Shown: positions 8,475-17,136 of the stretch, one piece after another
Position numbering within the stretch: position 1 is the stretch's first letter
Layout: each line of letters starts with the position of its first letter
Notes under the pieces: model-generated
The model's database searches: none
What the model was told of the DNA's origin: nothing
What the model saw: the letters and a program-made list of their open reading frames with translations, nothing else
Translations under genes and position numbers: made by a program
Assembly: GCA_965243805.1 (NCBI GenBank)
Contig: OZ251577.1
Span: 310,001-374,000, forward strand
Origin: CATQHQ01 sp965243805
Lineage (GTDB): Bacteria; Gemmatimonadota; Gemmatimonadetes; Longimicrobiales; Gaopeijiaceae
Direction: 5' to 3'
DNA: 64,000 nucleotides

Positions 8475-10210
8475 TTCACAGCGTCACGGCCAACCGGGCG
8501 TCGTTCCGCTCCGTCAAATTCGGACCCGGCCTCAACGTGGTCCTTGCGGACCGAAGCGAGGGAGCGACCGAGAAGGACACCCGCAACGGGCTCGGCAAAA
8601 CCACGCTCATCGACATCATCGACTTCTGCCTTGGTGGAAGCGTGCGGCAGGGCGGAGGCTTGGCGATCGAAGCGCTGACCGGATGGGAGTTTACCCTCGA
8701 GCTTTCGATAGGTGACGAACGACTCAAGGCGACGCGCGCCGTGAACCACCCCAGCAGGATCAGGATCGAGCACCTCGGATCGGGAGGACCGCCGTCGGAC
8801 ACCCTGTTCGGCGAGACCACCTACAGGCATGGAGAATGGAACGCGGTTCTCAGCAGCCGGCTGTTCGGCCTCGAAAGCGACGGCGTTCCCAAGTACGGTC
8901 CGACGTACCGAAGCTTGATCTCGTACTTCCTTCGTCGTGGCGGGGCCGCGTACCTGGAGCCATTTCAGTATCACTTGAAGCAGCAACCCTGGAACCAGCA
9001 GGCCTGCGTCGCCTACCTGCTGGACCTCGGCTGGAAGAATGCGCCGCGGTGGCAGGTACTCAAGGATAAGGAGAAGGCGGTCAAGACGCTCCAGACGGCC
9101 GCCGACGCCGCGGAAGAACTCGACCCAGGTGCGACCATTGGCGCGCTGGAAGTAACGCGAGTCCGGATGGAGAACCTGCTCGAATCCGAGTCGAAGGCGT
9201 TGGACAACTTCAAGGTGCATCCGCAGTACGCGTCGATTCAGCAGGAAACGGATCGCCTCACCGCCGAACTCCACGAAGCGACCGACAAGAACGTGTTGGA
9301 CCGAAGAATGCTCCGACGATACCGCGAGGCTGTCAAAGAGGAGGAGAAGCCGCCGAGAGTTCCAGTGGCCCGCCTGTATGAGGAGGCAGGCGTTGTCTTC
9401 TCGGACGCCGTTCAGCGCACCCTGGCCGAAACGAAGCGGTTTCGTACCCAGATCATCGAGAACAGAAGGCAGTTTCTTGCAACCGAGATCGAGAGAATCA
9501 AAGGGCGGATCGCAGCCCGCGATCGCAAGATCAGACAACTGACCGAAGAGCGGGCTGGCCACCTCCAGATACTGAAGACCCACGGCGCAATGCAGGAGAT
9601 GATTCGTCTTCAGGAAAGGATCGTTCAAGTTCGGGAGAAGTTGGAGCGAGTGGCCGCTACGATTCGCCAGCGCAAGGAACTGCAAACGAAGAAGGCCGAA
9701 GTTGGCACCCAGAGAGTCGACCTCACGCAAGTCGCTCGGCGGGACCACGAGGAGCGCCGGACTGTGTGGAGCCAAGCCATCCGGCTGTTCAGCGAGAACT
9801 CCGAAGCGTTGTACGAAGTTCCCGGTGAGCTGATCATCGACGTGGACGACAAGGGCTTCTCCTACGATGTGGAGATCAGCAAGAGCGGCAGCGACGGCGT
9901 GGACAAGATGAAGATATTCTGCTTCGACTTGATGCTCCTCCAGTCCATGCCGGAGCACATGGAAGTGGACTTCCTGATCCACGACAGCACCATATTCGAC
10001 GGCGTGGACTCGCGGCAGAGGGCACGGGCCCTGGAAAGGGCAAGTACCGTTGCGAGCACCCTGGGCAAGCAGTACATCTGCACCTTCAACTCCGACATGG
10101 TGCCGCGCGGCAACTTTGCCAACGGCTTCGACTTCGACCGTCATGTCGTGCTTCACCTTACGGACGGCGATCCGTCCGGCAGCCTTCTGGGCTTCCTCTT
10201 CAATCGGTGA
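8471..10210 (+). CDS. DUF2326 ABC-type ATPase (ABC-3C ATPase)
   Basis: A 579-aa SMC/RecN-like ATPase of the DUF2326 type. The Walker A loop is NGLGKTT at residues 39-45, followed by LIDIIDFCLGG. Residues about 200-430 are charged and predicted coiled coil with many E/K/R. The C-terminal Walker B is DFLIHDS at residues 500-506, followed by a D-loop-like FDGVDSRQR. DUF2326 proteins are the ATPase of ABC-three-component conflict systems, normally with a middle component and an effector bearing an ABC-3C C-terminal domain. The middle component is adjacent here, but a recognisable effector is missing; the DUF5131 gene sits in that place. Confidence 0.85.
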   Translation: MIHSVTANRASFRSVKFGPGLNVVLADRSEGATEKDTRNGLGKTTLIDIIDFCLGGSVRQGGGLAIEALTGWEFTLELSIGDERLKATRAVNHPSRIRIEHLGSGGPPSDTLFGETTYRHGEWNAVLSSRLFGLESDGVPKYGPTYRSLISYFLRRGGAAYLEPFQYHLKQQPWNQQACVAYLLDLGWKNAPRWQVLKDKEKAVKTLQTAADAAEELDPGATIGALEVTRVRMENLLESESKALDNFKVHPQYASIQQETDRLTAELHEATDKNVLDRRMLRRYREAVKEEEKPPRVPVARLYEEAGVVFSDAVQRTLAETKRFRTQIIENRRQFLATEIERIKGRIAARDRKIRQLTEERAGHLQILKTHGAMQEMIRLQERIVQVREKLERVAATIRQRKELQTKKAEVGTQRVDLTQVARRDHEERRTVWSQAIRLFSENSEALYEVPGELIIDVDDKGFSYDVEISKSGSDGVDKMKIFCFDLMLLQSMPEHMEVDFLIHDSTIFDGVDSRQRARALERASTVASTLGKQYICTFNSDMVPRGNFANGFDFDRHVVLHLTDGDPSGSLLGFLFNR

Positions 10211-11376
10211 ATGGCAGCCAGCAGCCCAGTGCTGAACAGACTCACCGTCCGAGGCTTCAAGTCGCTTGCCGACGCGACCGTCAAGCTTCCTCGATTCACG
10301 GTCCTCTTCGGCCTCAACGCCACGGGGAAGAGCAACCTACTCGACGCCATTCAGACCCTCTCGTGGACCGCAAGGACGACGACCCTGTCGGATGCCTTTG
10401 GAGGCCCGTTTCCCGCTCGCGGTCGTGCCGTGGAGGCGTTCTCATTCGGCAAGGGCGGACTGGCGGCACTGCTGCAGCAGCCTTCCGCCGAGTTCACACT
10501 GGAGGCCGACATCAGCACGGAGGAAACGCGCTACCGATACCGCGTTCGGCCCTCGATGAACTTCCGGTCGGGCGAGATCAGCGTTACCGACGAGTACTTG
10601 GCACGCCTCTGGCCGTCCGGCAGGGTCCGGGGCACGCCTGCGATCAAGGCCAACGACGACGTGCTTCATGCGGGGCTGGACGATGTGCGGCGCGAATTCG
10701 CCGGTTGGAGGACGTATCACCTCGAACCACGTCTGCTCATGCGACAGGACGAGGCACTTATGGACGTGACGGACATCGGCGTGCACGGCCAGACCTTGGC
10801 GGCCTTTCTGTACAAGCTCAGGGCGACGCGACCTCGCCGGTTCGAAGCGATTGCACGCGTTCTGCGAACTATCGTCCCCAGCGTGGAGGCGCTGGACGTC
10901 GGATTGGACGAACGCCGAGGCATCGTGGACATCGAGGTGTGGCAGGGCGGTACAAGCTACTCGTCGCGAGTTCTCTCGGAAGGCACGCTGCGGCTTCTTG
11001 CCCTGTGCGCAATCGCCGTCAATCCGTGGGCAGGCTCGTTGGTCGCGGTGGATGAACCAGAGAACAGCGTCCATCCAAGACGCATCGACTCCGTCGCGCG
11101 CCTGTTGGTATCCTTGTCGGAACGTGAACGGCGTCAGGTGATCGTCGCCACCACTCGCCCCTGTTCGTTGACGCAGTGCTCCGGATACGGAACGCAGATG
11201 CGGTCGAAGGCGTGGGGCTGTTCAACGTCCGCTTGGTCGAGGGTCGAACGGTGATCCAGCCCTTTGATGCAGACGGTCCGCTCTTCCAAGACGAAGAGAT
11301 CGTCAGCGCACTTGCGTCGTCCAGCGAAGATGCGGTCTTTCAGGGTTTGGTCCTTCGCGGCTTCTTGGATGAGTGA
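10211..11376 (+). pseudogene. AAA_21/OLD-like ATPase gene with a 1-base frameshift
   Basis: An AAA_21/RecF-like ATPase starting with the ATG directly after the previous stop. Walker A is GLNATGKSN (residues 34-42) and Walker B is VAVDEPENSVHP (DEPEN at 281-285). The first frame runs to 11254 (347 aa), but after VIVAT (Thr314) it leaves the family pattern. Inserting one C near 11152/11153 restores A-T-H-S-P-L-F-V-D and joins the frame that ends at 11376, giving about 388 residues. The expected H-loop histidine (ATHSP) is therefore lost in the sequence as given. This is either a real inactivating deletion in CCACCACT or a consensus error. Related proteins act as ATPases in OLD/Gabija-type or other defence systems; no TOPRIM nuclease is present here. 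Confidence 0.8.
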
Positions 11377-11388
11377 CGCCAGCACAAG

Positions 11389-14300
11389 ATGACCGAACGC
11401 CCCTCCCTCCTCGACAACCTGGCCGACGCCACCCACCACGGTGGCGGCCTCGCCTACCTGGCCGAGGACTTCGACGACCGGCACGCACTCTCCGTCGCCA
11501 CGGGCTACGTCAACCTGGGCGGACTGCGCCACCTGGCGGCGTTGGTCGAGGGCCGAGACCGGGAGACTCGCCTGCTCTTGGGTGCCATCCCCACCGGCAT
11601 CGGCGACGATCTTCCCGCCACACTCTTCGAGCGGACGCTCCTGGCGCTGGGCAAGGAGCGCGACCTGTCCAGATTCCCGCCCAGCCGGGCGCTGAAACAA
11701 CTGCTCGCCGTCGAGGAATGGCTGGATCGGCCGGACGTGGCGGTGCGCCGCTACGTGCACAACTTCCTTCATGGGAAGGCGTACCTGTTCGGCGACGCCG
11801 GAGATGCGCGCGCGGCGCTGGTCACGTCGGCCAACCTGACGGCCGCCGGCCTGTGGCGGAACCTGGAACTGGGGCTGGTCCACTACGATCCCCCCGTCGC
11901 CAAGCGGGCAATCCAATGGTTCGATGCGCTCTGGGAGGAATCGGACGACTTCAAGGACCAGCTTCGCACGCTCCTCTTCCCCGACCCGGGCCTGCTCGAT
12001 CCACGCACAGTCTACCTGCGCGCGCTCTTGGAACTCCTGGGCGACGACATGGACGAGGACGACGACGCCCCCGCGCCAAGCGCCGTCAAGCTTGCGCCCT
12101 TTCAAGACGACGGCTTTCGGCGCGCACTTGCCATCGTCCGCAAGAGGCGAGGCGTCGTGTACGCCGACGGAGTGGGCACGGGCAAGACCGAGATCGGCCT
12201 TGCGTTCGTGGAAGAGTACACCGTCCGGCGCGGCCAGCACGTGCTGCTGGTGGTGCCCGCCCAGCTTCGCGACCACTGGAAGGATCGGCTTATTCAGGCG
12301 CGCCTGTCCGCACAGGTGGTCAGCTACCAGGAGTTCGCCGCCGACCCGCAGTTGGCCGACACCGAGGTATCCGGCATCGGTTCGTTCGGCATCGGTTCCG
12401 GCGGTCGCCGTGCTCCCGGAAAGCCAGTGCTGGCCAACGACAAGGACGCCTACCGGCTGATCGTGTTCGACGAGGCCCATGCGCTGCGCAACCCGCGCAC
12501 GACTTGGTACGGCGCGCTCTCGCGTCTGCTGGGCGGCGAGTCCAAGGACTTGGTGCTGCTGACCGCAACGCCGATCAACAACGGCCTCTGGGACCTGTAC
12601 CACCTGGTGATGGCTTTCGCCCGCCACGACCGTGCCTTCGAACGCGAAGGCATCCCGTCGCTCTTGATGCTGTTCCTGTGGGCCGGAGCCAATCGGCGCA
12701 CCGCCGAGAACCTGAACCCGGACGTGCTCTTCGAGCTTGCGGACATGGTGAGCGTGCGGCGGGACCGGGGCTTCATCGGGCGCGAGTATCCGGGCGCGGT
12801 CTTTCCCGACGGCACGCCGGTGACCTTCCCAGAACCCCACTTGACCACGGAGCGCTACGACCTGGCCGACGCCAGCCCCGGCTTGGCCACCTACGTCGCC
12901 AAGCGCATCAAGGCCCTGCGGATGGCCCGCTACTGCCCCAGCCGCTATCACCGGTCGCGGTCTCTCGAGCAGCGCGAGGCGGTGTTGAGCGACCTCCTGC
13001 GGTCCGGCGTGCTCAAGCGCCTGGAGTCGTGCTGGTACGCCTGCCTGCTCACTGTCGAGCGGATGCTGAGAGCGCACCGCGCGTTCCTGGCGGCCTGGGA
13101 AGCGGGTTGGGTTCCCGGACCGGAACCGTTGCGGAAGGCGGGCCGCGAACCCGACGAATCGGCGCTGGCCCAGTGGGTGGACGGCGAGCTGGAAGAGAGC
13201 GACGACAAGAAGCCTGCCGACGACTACGACCCATCCTTCCGCAAACACGTGGCAAGGGACGCCGCCTTGCTGGAAGAGATCCGAACGCGCTTGGCCGCGC
13301 TCCGCCCGGAGGACGACCCCAAGCTGGCCCTGCTTCGCCGCGTCCTGGAGGCGTCGCCGTCCAAGAAGGTGGCCGTCTTCACCACCTTCGCCGACACGGT
13401 GCGCTACCTGGATGACCACTTGCCCCAGTCCATCGCTGGTCGCAACCGAGTCACCGTGGTGGGCGCCGACACGAACCCGGATCAGCGCATGGCCATGCTG
13501 TCGCGCTTCTGCCCCGACACGGTGGTGCGCCCCGGCTTCCAGCCGCCCGACGGCGAAGTGGACCTGCTGCTCAGCAACGACGTGCTCTCCGAGGGACAGA
13601 ACCTGCAACAGGCCGCCGCCGTGGTCAGCTACGACATGCCGTGGAACCCACAACGCATGGTGCAGCGGTACGGCCGCGTCATCCGTCTCAAGAGCCCCCA
13701 CGCCCAAGTGCACCTGACCACGATGCTGCCCGAACCCGGCGACCTGGAAGTGATCCTCAAGCTGGAGCGCATAATCCGCCGCAAGATCGTGGCCGCACAG
13801 CCGTTCGGGATGGAAGTGCAGGTGGTGGACGACACGGAGGACGAGACGCAGAACTACGCGGCCCGCTTAGCCGAGGGAGATGAGACGCTGCTTGACGAAG
13901 CCGAGGGCGGGCCAGGCACTGGCGGGCCGGGACCGGCGGACGGCTCCGCCAGCCCCAGCGTCGCCGTCGGCCCCAGCAACGAGGTCTTGCGCGCCGAGCT
14001 GCGCCGGGAGCTCGCCGAGGGCCGGGGCGACGAGCTGCGAGCGCTGCCCTGGGGCGTCGGCGCGGCGTTCCGCCAAGGTGAGGGCGTTCCGTCTTCGGGC
14101 GCTCCCGGCATCTTCTTCGCGTGCCGGGTTCGGGGAGAGCGCTACTGGCGCTACGTAGACGCGAACGCCGTGCTGTCCCAGCCGGCAGCGATCCTACGCC
14201 GCATCAACCCCGGCTCCGCCCCCGCCGTGGAGGCAGAAGAGGTCGGCCTGGAAGCGGGGGAGGTCGGCCTGGAGGAGGCTTGGGCGCGGGCGGCCGATTC

Positions 14301-14739
14301 CATCGTGAAGGATTACAACGGGGGCGCGGCTCAACCCGGCGCGCACGTCCAACCCGCCAACGCGAACACCCAGCCCGCTGGCGCAACCGGCCAGCCCGCC
14401 AGCGCGAACGTCCAATCCCACTCCATCGGCGAAATCCAGTCGTGGGCGCTGGCTCTCCTTGCAGACCCATCCGTGACCCTGCCTCCCGGCGCCGAGACCG
14501 CATACGAGGCGTTGCGCGTCGGCCGCAACCAGCCCGTCCGCCGTGCGCTGGGCAAGGTCAAGCGCGCAACCGAGCGTCAGGAGATCACCCGCAGCGACGC
14601 GGCCCTCCGCATCGCCGAGGTCGTCCGCGCGTTCGGCCTCCGGGTCGTCGAGCTTCCCCCGGCGCGAAGCCCCATCACCACCGACGACGTGGGCGTGGTC
14701 TGCTGGATGGCCGTGCGCAGCCCGAACGCCTCTGGATGA
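11389..14739 (+). CDS. phospholipase D-SNF2 helicase fusion protein
   Basis: A 1116-aa protein joining an N-terminal phospholipase D-like nuclease module to an SF2 SNF2-type helicase. His128 and Lys130 (HGKAYLF) with TSANLT at 146-151 form an HKD-like active site. Walker A is VGTGKT at 262-267, the DEAH box is at 361-364, and motif VI is QRMVQRYGR at 755-763, with SEGQNLQ just before it. After about residue 850 comes an acidic, Gly/Pro-rich region and a repeated Q-P-A-N-A type linker (about residues 981-1007), then a globular end. DNA translocation coupled to cleavage is the likely activity, by analogy with restriction helicases; DISARM uses separate SNF2 (DrmD) and PLD (DrmC) proteins. It ends the defence operon, 13 bases from a convergent gene. 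Confidence 0.85.
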   Translation: MTERPSLLDNLADATHHGGGLAYLAEDFDDRHALSVATGYVNLGGLRHLAALVEGRDRETRLLLGAIPTGIGDDLPATLFERTLLALGKERDLSRFPPSRALKQLLAVEEWLDRPDVAVRRYVHNFLHGKAYLFGDAGDARAALVTSANLTAAGLWRNLELGLVHYDPPVAKRAIQWFDALWEESDDFKDQLRTLLFPDPGLLDPRTVYLRALLELLGDDMDEDDDAPAPSAVKLAPFQDDGFRRALAIVRKRRGVVYADGVGTGKTEIGLAFVEEYTVRRGQHVLLVVPAQLRDHWKDRLIQARLSAQVVSYQEFAADPQLADTEVSGIGSFGIGSGGRRAPGKPVLANDKDAYRLIVFDEAHALRNPRTTWYGALSRLLGGESKDLVLLTATPINNGLWDLYHLVMAFARHDRAFEREGIPSLLMLFLWAGANRRTAENLNPDVLFELADMVSVRRDRGFIGREYPGAVFPDGTPVTFPEPHLTTERYDLADASPGLATYVAKRIKALRMARYCPSRYHRSRSLEQREAVLSDLLRSGVLKRLESCWYACLLTVERMLRAHRAFLAAWEAGWVPGPEPLRKAGREPDESALAQWVDGELEESDDKKPADDYDPSFRKHVARDAALLEEIRTRLAALRPEDDPKLALLRRVLEASPSKKVAVFTTFADTVRYLDDHLPQSIAGRNRVTVVGADTNPDQRMAMLSRFCPDTVVRPGFQPPDGEVDLLLSNDVLSEGQNLQQAAAVVSYDMPWNPQRMVQRYGRVIRLKSPHAQVHLTTMLPEPGDLEVILKLERIIRRKIVAAQPFGMEVQVVDDTEDETQNYAARLAEGDETLLDEAEGGPGTGGPGPADGSASPSVAVGPSNEVLRAELRRELAEGRGDELRALPWGVGAAFRQGEGVPSSGAPGIFFACRVRGERYWRYVDANAVLSQPAAILRRINPGSAPAVEAEEVGLEAGEVGLEEAWARAADSIVKDYNGGAAQPGAHVQPANANTQPAGATGQPASANVQSHSIGEIQSWALALLADPSVTLPPGAETAYEALRVGRNQPVRRALGKVKRATERQEITRSDAALRIAEVVRAFGLRVVELPPARSPITTDDVGVVCWMAVRSPNASG

Positions 14740-14752
14740 GCACCGGCACCCG

Positions 14753-15862
14753 TCAGTCCCGCGCCCTCCGTCGCTGACGGGGTCCGTTGAGCGTGGCGCC
14801 GACGACGGTGTAGCGCACGCCGAGCTGGTAGGTGATCAGGAGAACGGCGGTCGAGCCACCGCAGATCAGCAGGAAGGCCGCATGCGGTCCCATCCCCCAA
14901 TCGGTCGCCAGAAGCTGTCCTCCGATGACCAGCGGAAGGTGCCACAGGTAAATCCAGTAGGAAGCGTCGGACATGTAGCGCACCCAGTAGCGCTGGCGCC
15001 CCGCAACCCAGCGAAACAACCCCATCATGCCGAAGCTTGCGAGCCAGGCGAACGACACCTGGAGCACCGCCGACGCGGCCTGGAACCAACTCGCGTCCAC
15101 ATATGCGCTCAACGCGTCGATCTGGTCGGGGTACGCAAACGCGACTCCTGGCATGAACAACAGAAGCGCGACAGGCAATCCCGCGGTCCACCACCGGCGC
15201 ACCGTCATGCCTCGCTCGTGGAAGAAGGCTCCGAACAAGAAGAACAGCGCATAGTAGAGGAACGCGTCGGGCATCGGCAGGAAGCCGGCGGGGACGTCCA
15301 CGCCGAAGGTCTCGCGCATGGTGTACTGGGGAAGCAGCACCATCGGGATAAGCAGCCACCAGAGACGACGCCGGAAGCGCGCGCCCAAGCGCACCAAGCC
15401 CAGGAAGCCCGCCGCCATCAGCAACAGGTACAGGAGGAACCACAGGTGATGGAGGTCCTGCAACCCAGCCGTGATCCACCCGACGAACCCCAAGCCGTCG
15501 CTGACAAAGAAAAGAGACACGGTGGGAACGACGGTGACCACGCCCACGGCCAAGGGGACGGCGATGCGCTTCAAACGGTGGACGGCCAGCGCGCGCAGCC
15601 CTCGTTTGCGCCACAACATCGCCGTGAAGAAGCCGCTGAGCATGAAGAAGAGAGGCATCCTGAAGCCGTGAATCAGCAGCAACAGGTAGGAGTACGGGTT
15701 GGCCGCCGGCAGCGTGTCGTAGGCGTAGGGATGGGAAGCGGGCCAAGCGGGCACGTCGTTGTCGGGCCTCGGATCGGGCAGCAGGAACAGCGCAGCGTGG
15801 AGAAGGACGCCCAGCATCATGGCAAAGGCCCGCAAAGCGTCCAGATCGTGAAAGCGCTTCAC
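14753..15862 (-). CDS. acyltransferase 3 family membrane protein
   Basis: An integral membrane O-acyltransferase (acyltransferase 3 / OpgC-like), 369 aa from the chosen start. It begins with VKRFHDLDALRAFAMMLGVLLH, the usual N-terminal signature with the catalytic-type His, and continues with about ten hydrophobic segments, including RMPLFFMLSGFF, another family hallmark. It probably transfers acyl groups to a glycan or lipid substrate at the inner membrane. The GTG at 15862 fits the conserved N-terminus. An earlier in-frame GTG at 15913 would overlap the upstream oxygenase gene by 7 bases and add 17 residues. It follows the oxygenase on the same strand and converges with the defence operon. 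Confidence 0.8.
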   Translation of the reverse strand: MKRFHDLDALRAFAMMLGVLLHAALFLLPDPRPDNDVPAWPASHPYAYDTLPAANPYSYLLLLIHGFRMPLFFMLSGFFTAMLWRKRGLRALAVHRLKRIAVPLAVGVVTVVPTVSLFFVSDGLGFVGWITAGLQDLHHLWFLLYLLLMAAGFLGLVRLGARFRRRLWWLLIPMVLLPQYTMRETFGVDVPAGFLPMPDAFLYYALFFLFGAFFHERGMTVRRWWTAGLPVALLLFMPGVAFAYPDQIDALSAYVDASWFQAASAVLQVSFAWLASFGMMGLFRWVAGRQRYWVRYMSDASYWIYLWHLPLVIGGQLLATDWGMGPHAAFLLICGGSTAVLLITYQLGVRYTVVGATLNGPRQRRRARD

Positions 15863-15906
15863 TTCGGGGCTGCCCACTGCCTCGGCGCCGCCCGCCTCGC
15901 GACCGC

Positions 15907-17136
15907 TTACCACCTCGTGGCCCGTTCGGCGTCCAGGGCGTCCGGCAATCGGTAGGGGATGCCCGCTTCCTCGAAGAGAGAACGCTGGAGAAGCGTGACG
16001 AAGTTGCTGCTGCGACGGCGGGCCAGACCGCCTGGGAGCAAGCGGTTCACGAAGGCCGCAAAGCGATGCTGCCACTTCAGCAGGAATAGAATGCCCGTGG
16101 TCCGCAGCGGCGGGAAGCGGAGCTGGTCGGCCAACTCGTCGCCGACGAGCGCACGGGAGACGCGGTACACGAACTTGGCCATCGCCTTACGCTTCTTGGG
16201 GTCGGTGGCGCCGGTGATCAGCGGAGCCGAGTTGATCAGGGAGTTGGCCATGAGAACGGCTTCTTCACTGGGCACCGGTTCGCACAGAAAGCCGATGCGG
16301 CAGAGCTCGATCCCCTCGTCGAAGTCGCGAAAGAGGATCGTCTCGGGCACGCCGAACAGCCACGCCACGTAACGCCATATCTGCACGAAGCTCTCCCCTT
16401 CCTCATGGCTGATCCGGGCGCCGACCCGCCGGACCTGCTCCACCAGCAACGCCGAGAAGGCGGCCGACGCGAACGCCATGTGGGCGGCACTCAGCGGAAC
16501 GCCGTCGCGGCCTTCGTCCCATTCGCCCGGCTGGCGCAAGAGCCGTCTGATCTGGGCGTGCACGAGCCGAATGCGAACGGAGAGCTTCCAGCCGTCTCCC
16601 TGTCGGTCCAGCCCGCCCGGCAGGCAGATCTCGATCAGGTGGCGGTTGTTCTGCTGAAGGCGCCGAACGCCGTACTCGGTAAGCCTGCCAGTCCTGAAGA
16701 AGGACTTGCTGATCAGTGTGGAGAAGCCGCTGACGAGCACGCCGGTCACGTGCACGGCAATGAACAGGTCCGAGTGCTGGTGGTAGGCGCGCATCCCCGG
16801 CACCAGGGACGGCAGGTCCAGCCAAGGCGGCGGCACGGACACGCTGGCGAAGAACTCCTGCACGGCGGCGGGGGCGGTGGAAAGCACATCGTCGCGCTCC
16901 TCCATTCCCCCGGCGATGACTCGGTGCGCCTCCTGTTGGCCGCAGGGGGCCAGCGCCTCTACGGCGGCGTCGGCCAGGGGATCGTCAATGAAGGTGTGGC
17001 GGATGTAGTTGTCGGCTAGGCCGCTGTTCACGGCACGAGCCTTGCCGTATCCCGGCTCGTAGGCCGCTGGTACGCGCATCGGGCCGCTCCGCTCCGACTG
17101 CTCCGGTCGCTCCGACTGCCCCGATTCGTCCCTCAC
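15907..17136 (-). CDS. oxygenase MpaB/latex-clearing protein family (DUF2236)
   Basis: A 409-aa protein of the DUF2236 superfamily, which includes rubber oxygenase Lcp (b-type heme) and fungal MpaB. Supporting segments are YHQHSDLFIAVHVTG, SKSFFRTGRLTEYG, the characteristic KLSVRIRLVHAQIRRLL with a candidate heme-ligand His, and WRYVAWLFGVP. The substrate is unknown; bacterial members are often annotated only as oxygenases. The N-terminus has a Ser-Gln-Ser-Glu-Arg repeat. Its start overlaps the sulfotransferase stop by 4 bases, so the two are probably co-transcribed. Confidence 0.8.
   Translation of the reverse strand: MRDESGQSERPEQSERSGPMRVPAAYEPGYGKARAVNSGLADNYIRHTFIDDPLADAAVEALAPCGQQEAHRVIAGGMEERDDVLSTAPAAVQEFFASVSVPPPWLDLPSLVPGMRAYHQHSDLFIAVHVTGVLVSGFSTLISKSFFRTGRLTEYGVRRLQQNNRHLIEICLPGGLDRQGDGWKLSVRIRLVHAQIRRLLRQPGEWDEGRDGVPLSAAHMAFASAAFSALLVEQVRRVGARISHEEGESFVQIWRYVAWLFGVPETILFRDFDEGIELCRIGFLCEPVPSEEAVLMANSLINSAPLITGATDPKKRKAMAKFVYRVSRALVGDELADQLRFPPLRTTGILFLLKWQHRFAAFVNRLLPGGLARRRSSNFVTLLQRSLFEEAGIPYRLPDALDAERATRW

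Noticed and set aside
8417..10156. 579-codon open frame antisense to the DUF2326 ATPase
   Set aside because: A shadow of a well-recognised gene on the other strand with no motif of its own.
11134..13713. 859-codon open frame antisense to the PLD-SNF2 helicase
   Set aside because: It mirrors the codon structure of the helicase, is rich in His/Gly/Arg/Val, and has no recognisable domain; long antisense frames are expected at this GC content.
1..14739. Calling the island DISARM or BREX
   Set aside because: Some parts are similar (large adenine methylase, SNF2, PLD), but I find no DrmA, DUF1998-type DrmB, PglZ, BrxC or BrxL protein.
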